From assembly GCA_019245115.1 (NCBI GenBank), contig JAFARZ010000338.1:1-34470 (forward strand): a stretch of DNA of 34,470 nucleotides, in the 5' to 3' direction. The notes beneath the pieces are model-generated. The model saw only the letters and a program-made list of their open reading frames with translations. It had not been told where the DNA came from and did not search any database. A program made the position numbers and the translations under genes. This DNA is from Streptosporangiaceae bacterium. GTDB lineage: Bacteria; Actinomycetota; Actinomycetes; Streptosporangiales; Streptosporangiaceae. How positions within the stretch are numbered: position 1 is the stretch's first letter; each line of letters begins with the position of its first letter. Of this stretch, positions 26,111 to 32,273 are shown in pieces.

Positions 26111-26686
26111 TCAGGTCCCGCACGCTAGCGTGGCGTTGCCCGACTGCAGCGACCCGGTGTACTGCACACCTTGGAACCAGACGCTGGCGTATGAAGTCCC
26201 GTAATATGTGCTGCTCGTGCGGTTCTTGCACTCCTTCCAGATCTTCTGGTCCTTAAGCTGGTTTCCTTTGGCTGCTGTCGCGGGCGGATTTGGCCCAGCT
26301 ACCTTGTGCGGCAAGATGAGGCCTGTCTTCCACAAAGTGACCTGCATGAACAGGTTCATGCTGACCCGGCGGCATTCTACCTTCGCGTTGATCTTTACCG
26401 CGCGGATGTTGTGATGGTGAAACAGGAAGCTGGATATGTGCGCGAGTCCACCAGGCTGGCCCTGCTGGTTCATGAAGAACAGCTTGCATTCCGGATCGAC
26501 GGCGTTAGGTGCGGTCCCGGTTGGCCTGAGGTCTACCGTGGCCGACGAAGACAAAGAGGTTGACGACGAAGCGGCCGCATGCGCCGCGGGAGCCGTTGAC
26601 GCACTGGCCATGGCCCCAGGCGCGAAGAATACCGTGGCTGCTGCCATAGCGAGCGCAGGCAGGATCATGGCTCTTGATTTGCGCAT
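26111..26686 (-). CDS. Secreted 191-aa protein of unknown function
   Basis: An exported protein with a Sec signal (MRKSRAMILPALAMAAATVFFAPGAMASA) followed by an Ala/Ser/Thr-rich segment and a globular part with four Cys (PECKLFF, VECRRV, KECKNR, LACGT). Its 'QxxLKDQKIWKECKNR' and 'SYASVWFQGVQYTGSLQSGNATLACGT' segments suggest a small beta-rich extracellular domain. The second Met (26686) is chosen because AAAGGA lies about 8 bp upstream; the first ATG at 26692 is too close to it. No family recognised. The upstream region contains a perfect 20-bp palindrome. Confidence 0.72.
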   Translation of the reverse strand: MRKSRAMILPALAMAAATVFFAPGAMASASTAPAAHAAASSSTSLSSSATVDLRPTGTAPNAVDPECKLFFMNQQGQPGGLAHISSFLFHHHNIRAVKINAKVECRRVSMNLFMQVTLWKTGLILPHKVAGPNPPATAAKGNQLKDQKIWKECKNRTSSTYYGTSYASVWFQGVQYTGSLQSGNATLACGT

Positions 26687-26895
26687 CCACATTTTCCTTT
26701 CATGGCGGCGAGTATTGTTTGCGGTGCCCGCAGGCCCACACCGTGGAATTCAGGATGGCTGGTCCGGCCGACGATTGGTTATGCCGCGGCAATGAGCTAC
26801 AACGCCGCGGCTGGTTACCTGGGCGACGTGGTTGACCTGCGGCGGTACGGCAGGCCGGGCGATCCCGCGTCCTCGGAGGCTACCGGGGCGCCCGT

Positions 26896-26915
26896 AGTAC
26901 GGGATATCCCGTACT
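26896..26915. promoter_or_regulatory. Perfect 20-bp palindrome AGTACGGGATATCCCGTACT
   Basis: A perfect dyad without a loop, upstream of the 191-aa secreted protein gene. Related sequences occur upstream of two other secreted protein genes: GTACGG-(A/C)-CTATC near 27578-27589 and GTACGGG...ATCCCGTAC at 29829-29863. It is a likely binding site of a dimeric regulator. Confidence 0.5.
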
Positions 26916-26937
26916 CATACGATCACGAACGGAATGA

Positions 26938-26970
26938 GAAGAACGCCGGTGTCAGGCACCGGCGTTCTTC
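26938..26970 (-). terminator. Terminator of the 175-aa secreted protein gene
   Basis: A perfect 14-bp stem GAAGAACGCCGGTG and its complement with a 5-nt loop. On the minus strand it ends in CTTCTCATT. It lies 35 bp downstream of the gene at 27005. Confidence 0.8.
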
Positions 26971-27004
26971 ATAAACTCATCGAGTCAGCGCGGATCGCTT
27001 ACCG

Positions 27005-27532
27005 CTAGCAGATCCGTGTCACGTTGAGAACCCCGCTTGGTCCATGCCAGGCCAGAGGATCCCCATGAGAATCTACCACTACGAAAATCCCCATCGTGCG
27101 ATAGGCCAGAAGGATACTTGTCGCACTGCAGGAGTTCGTACGGATAGAAGAGTCCACCTCGCCCGCGCAGCCATGTCTCGTCTGGCCGTCGCCGTCGGCG
27201 TCCCACGCGCCGGTGTGAGTGTTTTCCATCTGCATGTCCGCCGTCTGCGCACAGGTGACACCCGGATAAGGAGAGCACCGCTCCACCCAGGCACGACCTT
27301 GTATGTAACCTGGGAAGGCCTGTGATTTTGTAATACCGACGGCGCCGACACAGGTCTCTCTGACCGTGATTCCGTTACGGTGAAGGGTGAATGTATGCGT
27401 AGCTTTGTATACCACGACAGGATTGTTCGCATCCGTCTTCGAAACCGATGCTGAAGCTGCGGCGGCACCGCAGAAAGAAAAAAGAGTCATGGCTAGAAGC
27501 ATTATCACGCCGACCCTACTGAAGCGTTTCAT
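27005..27532 (-). CDS. Secreted 175-aa protein of unknown function
   Basis: An exported protein. It has a signal peptide MKRFSRVGVIMLLAMTLFSFCGAAAASAS and a mature region with six Cys (RETCVGAV, ERCSPYPGVTCAQT, HGCAGEV, NSCSATS) plus a C-terminal Cys (VTRIC). It ends in a hydrophobic beta-like segment (ILLAYRTMGIFVVVDSHGDPLAWHG). I recognise no family. The ATG at 27532 is chosen because the hydrophobic signal starts there; in-frame codons up to 27574 add a non-signal stretch. A hairpin terminator follows. Its codon use is more AT-rich than that of its neighbours. Confidence 0.7.
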   Translation of the reverse strand: MKRFSRVGVIMLLAMTLFSFCGAAAASASVSKTDANNPVVVYKATHTFTLHRNGITVRETCVGAVGITKSQAFPGYIQGRAWVERCSPYPGVTCAQTADMQMENTHTGAWDADGDGQTRHGCAGEVDSSIRTNSCSATSILLAYRTMGIFVVVDSHGDPLAWHGPSGVLNVTRIC

Positions 27533-27713
27533 GAATTGAATCCGCCCTTCGATATGGAATGTGGTTCTTGACACTTGTACGGACTATCAGGAACGCCGCT
27601 CCGACCGGGCTGCGTTCGTGCGCGGAATCCAATGGTTGCCCGTGACACGGCCGTTATGAGATCCCCGATTTCCTGGGCGGCGCGGTGGCGCGCTGCCCAG
27701 GGGTGAACTATGT

Positions 27714-29093
27714 TCAGCTGTCTCCCCAGCTGCTGACGTTCAGCGCTACTGAGCCGTCGCATCCGGGCGCGGGACGGGGGACAAGGGTCGTCGGCGGGCA
27801 TGGGTTGAGGATCAGCGGCGGCCGGGGCTTCTGGCCGAAGTTGAAGTCGCTGAGCAGGTTGCCCGTCATGTTCTCGCGGACATCGGGGCGGGGATCGGGG
27901 CGGCCATCGGTGGCCGGGTTGAGGCGGGCGCCGCCGAGGAAGTCGTCCTCGATGAACCTGAGATAGGCGTCAGAGGACAGCGTCTGAGGGTCGACGTACC
28001 CGCGCCTGGCGAACGGGCTGATGACCATAGCGGGGACCCGGATCCCATAGCCTAGGGAATCCGCGGTGGGCGGCACGACGTTGTCGTAGAAGCCGCCCCA
28101 GTCGTCCGAGGCTAGGAAGATCGCGCTGGAATCCCAGTCTTTGCTGGCCATGACCGCGTTGATGATCCGGGTGACGTAGGCCTGGCCGGTGCTGACTAGG
28201 GCCGGGGGGTGCTCGCTGTCGGCCGGGTCCGGGACGAGCCAGGCGACGGCGGGCAGCGTGCCCGACTTGGCCTGGCTCATAAAGGTGTCCAACGGCCGGA
28301 CGTTGCCTTGCTGGCCGTCCGCCTTGACGTCGGTGAACCCAGGCAGCGTGTTCCAGATCGCCGGCACGCCCACCTTGTGGCCTGGTCCCTGTGCGCCGTG
28401 ATCGAGGTAGTAGCCCCAGCTCACCTTGTCCTTGTGCAGCAGCCAGGTCAGGTCGGTCCAGGCGAACGGTGCCGGGTTGGCCGCGGTCCTGTTATTCGGC
28501 ATGTCGGTGCCCTTGCAGCTCATCGGATCAGCCGGATTGCTGCAGTTCGCTGCCCACGCGGAGACCATGGACATGTGCGAGGGCAGGCTCCATGAATGCT
28601 CGGATTCAAACATGTGGTCGTTCAGCACGAAATTCTTGGCGTACGCCCAGTAATCCGGAATGTCCGAGGCCACGTGGTGGCCCATGACGTCGGTTGGGCA
28701 GGGCTGGCCGCTCTTGCACCCCGCTTCGGCTTCCTTGACGAAACCGTTCATCTTGCCGCCGTTCACGTCGGCGGAGCTGTTGGCGTCCATGTGCGGGCCG
28801 CCCGTATTGCGGTCGTGGTGATCGACATATGGCCGCACGCACGTATGATGCAGTGGGTCGGGCACGCAGACACCCTTCGGGATTCCCTCGGCCCCCGGGT
28901 AGGTGCCGAAGTAAGAATCGAATGACCGGTTTTCCTGCATGATTACGATTACATGCTTGATCTTGTGAATGCCCTGCGGGCCAGATGCCAGCGGCTTGGT
29001 CGCCGAACCCGACGCCGGCAGGCCCAAGCTGAACGCCACGCTAGCTGCCAGCACGGCAGTGCCGCCTGTTGTTAGCAGAAGACGATGTCGCAT
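27714..29093 (-). CDS. Secreted phosphoesterase, phospholipase C/acid phosphatase family
   Basis: A 459-aa exported enzyme of the alkaline-phosphatase-like phosphoesterase family (PLC/AcpA type). A signal peptide MRHRLLLTTGGTAVLAASVAFSLGLPASGSA precedes the family start IKHVIVIMQENRSFDSYFGTYPGAEGIPKG, where Glu/Asn and the following Ser/Asp lie at the metal/active site. Other family segments are HHDRNTGGPHMDAN, NDHMFESEHSWSLPSHMSMVSAWAANC, IFLASDDWGGFYDNVVPP and RVPAMVISPFARRGYVD. It probably cleaves phospholipids or phosphate monoesters outside the cell. ATG 29093 with GGAG 7 bp upstream, in a leader GAATTGTTTGGAGTG identical to the importer binding-protein leader. Both phospholipase C and acid phosphatase activities exist in the family. 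Confidence 0.92.
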   Translation of the reverse strand: MRHRLLLTTGGTAVLAASVAFSLGLPASGSATKPLASGPQGIHKIKHVIVIMQENRSFDSYFGTYPGAEGIPKGVCVPDPLHHTCVRPYVDHHDRNTGGPHMDANSSADVNGGKMNGFVKEAEAGCKSGQPCPTDVMGHHVASDIPDYWAYAKNFVLNDHMFESEHSWSLPSHMSMVSAWAANCSNPADPMSCKGTDMPNNRTAANPAPFAWTDLTWLLHKDKVSWGYYLDHGAQGPGHKVGVPAIWNTLPGFTDVKADGQQGNVRPLDTFMSQAKSGTLPAVAWLVPDPADSEHPPALVSTGQAYVTRIINAVMASKDWDSSAIFLASDDWGGFYDNVVPPTADSLGYGIRVPAMVISPFARRGYVDPQTLSSDAYLRFIEDDFLGGARLNPATDGRPDPRPDVRENMTGNLLSDFNFGQKPRPPLILNPCPPTTLVPRPAPGCDGSVALNVSSWGDS

Positions 29094-29217
29094 TCCCGCA
29101 CTCCAAACAATTCAAGTAGAAACCTGGGGCCGCGCCGCGGCTGCGGACACGGAGGACGATCTCGGCGTACAGCCCAGCCCTATTCGCTGGGAATCCGCCC
29201 AGACCTCTGCGCCACGG

Positions 29218-29619
29218 CTACAGCGGGCACGTGACCGGGTGGTGATCCAGCTCGAAGTGCACCAGTTCGCCAGGCTGCGCGAAGTTGATGCTCTCCCTCG
29301 GAACGAACTTGCGCACTTCGAGGGCCGCACCGACACGTAGCGCCAAGCAGCCCCAGTACTCACCGGTGGTGATCCTGTTCACGTCCTGGATGCGAGGGCT
29401 GATAGAGCCCGTTCCCGCATAGCAAATCGGCACGGGCAGGTTGGCGTGATACACGTCGAACGTCAGACCCGTGCACGGCGCCCTGTGCACCGTCGCAACT
29501 GCCGACGAGGCCGTCGAGGTCGCGGCATGCTGAGCGGTTGAGGCGAAGGCGGCCGACGGCGTCGCCAGCAACGCTCCAGCGGCCAGTACGGTAACTATGG
29601 ATTTCCGTAGAATTGACAT
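29218..29619 (-). CDS. Secreted 133-aa protein of unknown function
   Basis: A short exported protein with a Sec signal (MSILRKSIVTVLAAGALLATPSAAFAST) and a mature part with four Cys (RAPCTGL, PICYAG, WGCLALR, VTCPL). The pattern GSISPRIQDVNRITTGEYWGCLALRVGAAL resembles small extracellular beta-sandwich proteins of actinobacteria, but I do not assign a family. AAGGAG lies about 5 bp before the ATG. It is the upstream neighbour, on the same strand, of the phosphoesterase, separated by 124 bp. Confidence 0.75.
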   Translation of the reverse strand: MSILRKSIVTVLAAGALLATPSAAFASTAQHAATSTASSAVATVHRAPCTGLTFDVYHANLPVPICYAGTGSISPRIQDVNRITTGEYWGCLALRVGAALEVRKFVPRESINFAQPGELVHFELDHHPVTCPL

Positions 29620-29958
29620 TGCGCTCCTTCGGACATCGATTCCGGCCGACGGCTATAGCCGCGGCTTCCCGCTCGAACGTGGCGGGTTCATCCGCGGAAT
29701 CCATGGTTGTCCGGGATCCGGACAACCCAATATGAAGCGACAATGCCTTATCCGCAGCGGTCGCTCTGGCCCCGGCGGCCTTCCACCTGGGACCACGCCG
29801 CTCCGGACAATCCCGGGACGCCAGGGAAGTACGGGGAGACCGGTACTGCGGGGCATCCCGTACCCACCGCTTTCCGCGCGGGCCGCCGGATGTCCGGCAC
29901 GTCCGGCGAGCCACTGGTGGCAGCGGCCTCCCGCGTCTGGCCTGCCACGGGTGCGCTC
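29620..29958. promoter_or_regulatory. Regulatory gap with two inverted repeats
   Basis: This 339-bp region upstream of the 133-aa secreted protein has no supported gene. It contains a 10-bp inverted repeat GGTTGTCCGG-GAT-CCGGACAACC at 29705-29727, a further CCGGACAAT near 29812, and an inverted pair GTACGGG/CCCGTAC at 29829-29863. These repeat motifs recur in other upstream regions of this window. Confidence 0.55.
29705..29727. promoter_or_regulatory. 10-bp inverted repeat with TTGTCCGG arms
   Basis: Perfect arms GGTTGTCCGG and CCGGACAACC with a 3-bp spacer, located about 90 bp upstream of the secreted 133-aa protein. The TTGTCC core also occurs three times in the WD40/SARP divergent promoter. 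Confidence 0.5.
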
Positions 29959-30282
29959 TCAATAGGGGAAACTACATGGCTCGACGGCTCTAAGGGGCTG
30001 AGGTGGCGCAGCAGCAGCTGCCTCGGCTGCCTCGGCTGCGCCAGCGCCCACAACGCTGCGTAAGTTCGGCCATTTATAGTAGGCCAGCCCACCGAATATC
30101 AGAAGCATGCTTATAACAAACAGGGATATATAATAGGATGCTGGAATGAACGCCTTGCCAGGCGGTTCCCCTTGTGTCACATGATATATTGCCTGGACCA
30201 GATACGCGGCAACCGAACCGGACAAGATCCCCAGCGATGCCTCAAGATGACGTCGGCGGCTGTAACGAGATCGATCCGTCAT
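29959..30282 (-). CDS. Small two-helix membrane protein
   Basis: A 107-aa protein starting MTDRSRYSRRRHLEASL with two predicted membrane spans (LGILSGSVAAYLVQAIYHV and YISLFVISMLLIFGGLAYY) and an Ala/Pro-rich C-terminal tail (GAAEAAEAAAAAPPQP) inside the cell. GGAGCGGCG precedes the ATG. The first residues are nearly identical to a frameshifted relative starting at 31245. It sits immediately next to an RHS remnant. By analogy with RHS loci it might be an immunity-type or accessory protein; this is inference only. Confidence 0.6.
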   Translation of the reverse strand: MTDRSRYSRRRHLEASLGILSGSVAAYLVQAIYHVTQGEPPGKAFIPASYYISLFVISMLLIFGGLAYYKWPNLRSVVGAGAAEAAEAAAAAPPQPLRAVEPCSFPY

Positions 30283-30344
30283 CGCCGCTCCGCGAGTCGA
30301 TGCCGACAGTTATCCACTACCACGCCGCCTGCGTATTTCATGAT

Positions 30345-30490
30345 GAGCAATGTCTCGGATAGCGCCGGGGATGTCGCCTTGCTGGTCGTGCAGTACGTGG
30401 ACCTGTTCCCCTGATGTCGTGGTGTAATCCTGGATCCACGGCTGTTTTTCTTGCCCGCCGAGCCCGTAGGTGATGCCGGTGGCGGAGCCG
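30345..30490 (-). pseudogene. RHS/YD-repeat protein remnant (first copy)
   Basis: A minus-strand frame reads GSATGITYGLGGQEKQPWIQDYTT and GEQVHVLHDQQGDIPGA, typical of the region before the RHS core. A 74-bp part (30371-30444) matches the second remnant at 31929-32002 at 69 positions. The frame leaves the homology after GDIPGA and no core or tip follows, so this is a fragment. Confidence 0.7.
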
Positions 30491-30673
30491 CACACCGCAG
30501 CACTAGTCCTAGGCCCAATAGGCCTAGGCGAAATGACCAACGCCTACGCGGTATTTTCTGAGGGTGGAAACCCCCGACGCCCCGACCAGGGTGCCCCACT
30601 GCATCGGCGTAGGTGCGAAGATTAGCTGACCCCTTCCCCTGATGCGGTGTCGGCGAGCGGTCGTAACGACGCA
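30491..30673. other. Gap upstream of the RHS remnant with duplicated element
   Basis: No gene seen. At 30597-30616 lies one copy of CACTGCAYCGGCGYAGGTGC (here T and T), which recurs at 30992-31011 and thereby brackets the bL12-like gene. The palindromic TAGTCCTAGGCCCAATAGGCCTAGG at about 30504-30528 is a possible remnant hairpin. Confidence 0.4.
30597..30616. repeat. Duplicated 20-bp element, copy 1
   Basis: CACTGCAYCGGCGYAGGTGC with T at both Y positions. The similarity to the copy at 30992-31011 continues to about 35 bp (ending in TAGCTG). Confidence 0.7.
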
Positions 30674-30919
30674 TCAACGGCGGAGCGCCTCGACCAACCG
30701 CCTGGCGTCGATCAGGCGCAAACCAGTTAGCTCACGCACGCGGCGAACGGCACTCACAAACTCACCACGCTCTAGGAGTGTCTCGGCTTCAGCTTTGTCC
30801 GCGTCGCTCAAGAGCGAGATTAGCGACTCACCTGCGCGGCGATCGGCTTCCAGCCGCGCGCTTCTCGGGATACGGATCGGTCGAAGCAACCACAGTTGAT
30901 TCCTTCCATTGTCAGCCAT
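30674..30919 (-). CDS. Orphan protein with bL12 (L7/L12) C-terminal-like segment
   Basis: An 81-aa basic/acidic protein. Its last ~40 residues (EAETLLERGEFVSAVRRVRELTGLRLIDARRLVEALR) follow the pattern of the ribosomal bL12 C-terminal domain, in which AIKxVRExTGLGLKEAKxLVE binds translation factors; the Gly and Lys are replaced (LRLIDARRLVEAL). The N-terminus (MADNGRNQLWLLRPIRIPRSARLEADRRAGES) is not bL12-like and lacks the dimerisation domain. GAGGGAG lies about 9 bp before the ATG. Proteins with isolated bL12-like domains are common in actinobacteria and of unknown role. It is flanked by the duplicated CACTGCAYCGGCG element and RHS debris. Confidence 0.7.
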   Translation of the reverse strand: MADNGRNQLWLLRPIRIPRSARLEADRRAGESLISLLSDADKAEAETLLERGEFVSAVRRVRELTGLRLIDARRLVEALRR

Positions 30920-30991
30920 GATGCGCCACTCCCTCGGATTGGGGATTCTCCTGAGATGGCTTGAGTCCCGTCAAGGCCGTAGCGGGCGCGC

Positions 30992-31011
30992 CACTGCACC
31001 GGCGCAGGTGC
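30992..31011. repeat. Duplicated 20-bp element, copy 2
   Basis: The same element with C at both Y positions, just 3' of the frameshifted membrane-protein relative and 5' of the bL12-like gene. The two copies bracket the bL12-like gene. Confidence 0.7.
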
Positions 31012-31015
31012 ATCA

Positions 31016-31245
31016 CTAGCTGCCATCCCAAGGGATTTTAATTAGCATGATCATGAAGTAGTTGGAAAGTATGAATAGAATAATCGCTAGCACCAGTTGT
31101 GTTATGAATAGCGGATTCCCCAAGAGGATGTAGATAGGTAAGTGGCGGAGGTGGATCCCGCGCCAATTGCTCCGAGCATGAAGCCTACGGCGAGCACTGT
31201 ATACGCACGCCTGTTGCGTCGGCTGTAACGAGATCGATTCGTCAT
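31016..31245 (-). pseudogene. Frameshifted relative of the two-helix membrane protein
   Basis: The first frame starts MTNRSRYSRRNRRAYTVLAVGFMLGAIGAG, close to the start of the 107-aa protein at 30282, and soon stops. In the -1 frame the sequence continues LPIYILLGNPLFITQLVLAIILFILSNYFMIMLIKIPWDGS and ends at 31016, giving the expected second hydrophobic region. I place the break near the TTGGCGCGGGATCC stretch. The DNA similarity to 30240-30282 at the start confirms duplication. It has lost function unless the frame is restored. Confidence 0.6.
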
Positions 31246-31288
31246 CGCCAGCCCCTGTTAAGAGCCCGTCAACGCGGGAGAGGGCTCG

Positions 31289-31382
31289 TCATGGCCGACG
31301 TTTCCTCATTTGCGTGACGATCACGGCGATGGATCCGAGAATCGCACCTACCACTAGCGCCGCTATTATTTAGCTGTAGCAT
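31289..31382 (-). pseudogene. Frameshifted one-helix micro-protein with a perfect Shine-Dalgarno
   Basis: GGGAGGTGAT, complementary to the 16S anti-SD, lies directly before an ATG at 31382 (MLQLNN). The +1 frame then encodes IIAALVVGAILGSIAVIVTQMRKRRP and stops at 31289-31291, a textbook single membrane helix with a basic tail. The 94-bp span is not a multiple of three, so a one-base shift in the AAATAATAG run separates start and helix. The frame may be broken, or a slippage event may restore it. Confidence 0.5.
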
Positions 31383-31422
31383 ATCACCTCCCTATCAATG
31401 GCTCTACTCGAAATACAGTCCG

Positions 31423-32016
31423 TTACCAGCTAATCTGTGACCATGCATACGCCATGGCACCCGTTACCAGCCCGCCGGCTGCGCCCGCGGCGGCGCCAAT
31501 GCCGCAGGCGGGCAAAGCGCCGGGTCCAGTCCATATGGATGTAACGAGGCCTGTCACGCAACCGCCAGCCGCGCCGGTGATGGCGCCGCCGAGTACAGCT
31601 TCGCCGAAGGCGGCCCAGCTCCACATCCCCGCCGGGTCGGTGTAGTTGGCGGGGTTGTCGGCTGCGTAGGCGTACAGGCCGACGTTGGCGGGAGAGTCGA
31701 TCTGCTGGATGCTGTCTTGCTGGGTGAAGTGGGCAGGGGGCGCCGGTGTAGGTGAACATCGGGTCGAGGCTGCCGGTCTGGGCGTCCAGGCCGTAGGGGG
31801 TGTAGGGGTTGGTGAGGGCGGCGTGCCCGGAGCTGTCGATGACCGCTACTACTGAGCCGAGGTTGTCGGTGACGTACATCATGTCGCCTTGCGCGCTGCC
31901 AGTGCCGTTGCTGTTGACCTCGCCGAGGATGTCGCCTTGCTGGTCGTGCAGTACGTTGACCTGTTCCCCGGATGCGGTGGTGTAATCCTGGGTCCACGGC
32001 TGGCCGTCCTGCGCGG
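31423..32016 (-). pseudogene. RHS repeat-associated core protein remnant (second copy)
   Basis: From the 5' side the frame reads QPWTQDYTTASGEQVNVLHDQQGDILGEV, then DNLGSVVAVIDSSGHAALTNPYTPYGLDAQTGSLDPMFTYTGAP. The frame then shifts into HFTQQDSIQQIDSPANVGLYAYAADNPANYTDPAGMW, the end of the RHS core. The usual segment between TYTGxx and RFTQQD (about 20 residues with the GLxxLGARYY motif) is missing, so there is a deletion plus frameshift. The C-terminal tip (GGAITGAAGGCVTGLV..., ACGIGAAAGAAGGLVTG) is a glycine-zipper membrane-active-like segment ending in YAWSQISW. No 5' part of the very large RHS gene remains. Confidence 0.75.
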
Positions 32017-32201
32017 CCAGTCAGCAGTACGACGACACGCACAACGAGCAGGTCGCGCTCTTCAAGCACCGGTTCGACCGGGCCGCCGACGCGCTGATCA
32101 GCCTGACGATCGATGAACTGTACCCGCCCGAGAAAGAAGACCTCGACGCCACCGAAGACTCCGATGAGCCCGACGAGCACAACGGGCGCAGCGCCGGATA
32201 A
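32017..32201 (+). pseudogene. C-terminal fragment of an unidentified gene
   Basis: A plus-strand frame without a start codon reads SQQYDDTHNEQVALFKHRFDRAADALISLTIDELYPPEKED, then an acidic tail ending HNGRSAG and TAA at 32199-32201. It directly abuts the RHS remnant, so the junction is probably a recombination scar. Charged helical composition; I do not recognise the family. Confidence 0.45.
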
Positions 32202-32273
32202 CCGCGCGGCCGCGGGTTTCTGTCTCGCGGCTGTCGGCTATCCGGCGTCCGTGCTGGTCGGGACCGGGGTGGT

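Larger units (their letters stand above)
26687..27004. other. Intergenic region with palindrome and terminator
   Basis: This 318-bp gap contains the upstream region of the 191-aa secreted protein, a perfect palindrome at 26896-26915 and the terminator of the next minus-strand gene at 26938-26970. A 90-codon plus-strand frame at 26702 has no ribosome binding site or family features, and I do not call it. Confidence 0.6.

Noticed and set aside
26702..26974. A 90-aa plus-strand frame
   Set aside because: It spans a palindrome and a terminator, lacks a ribosome binding site and has no recognisable features.
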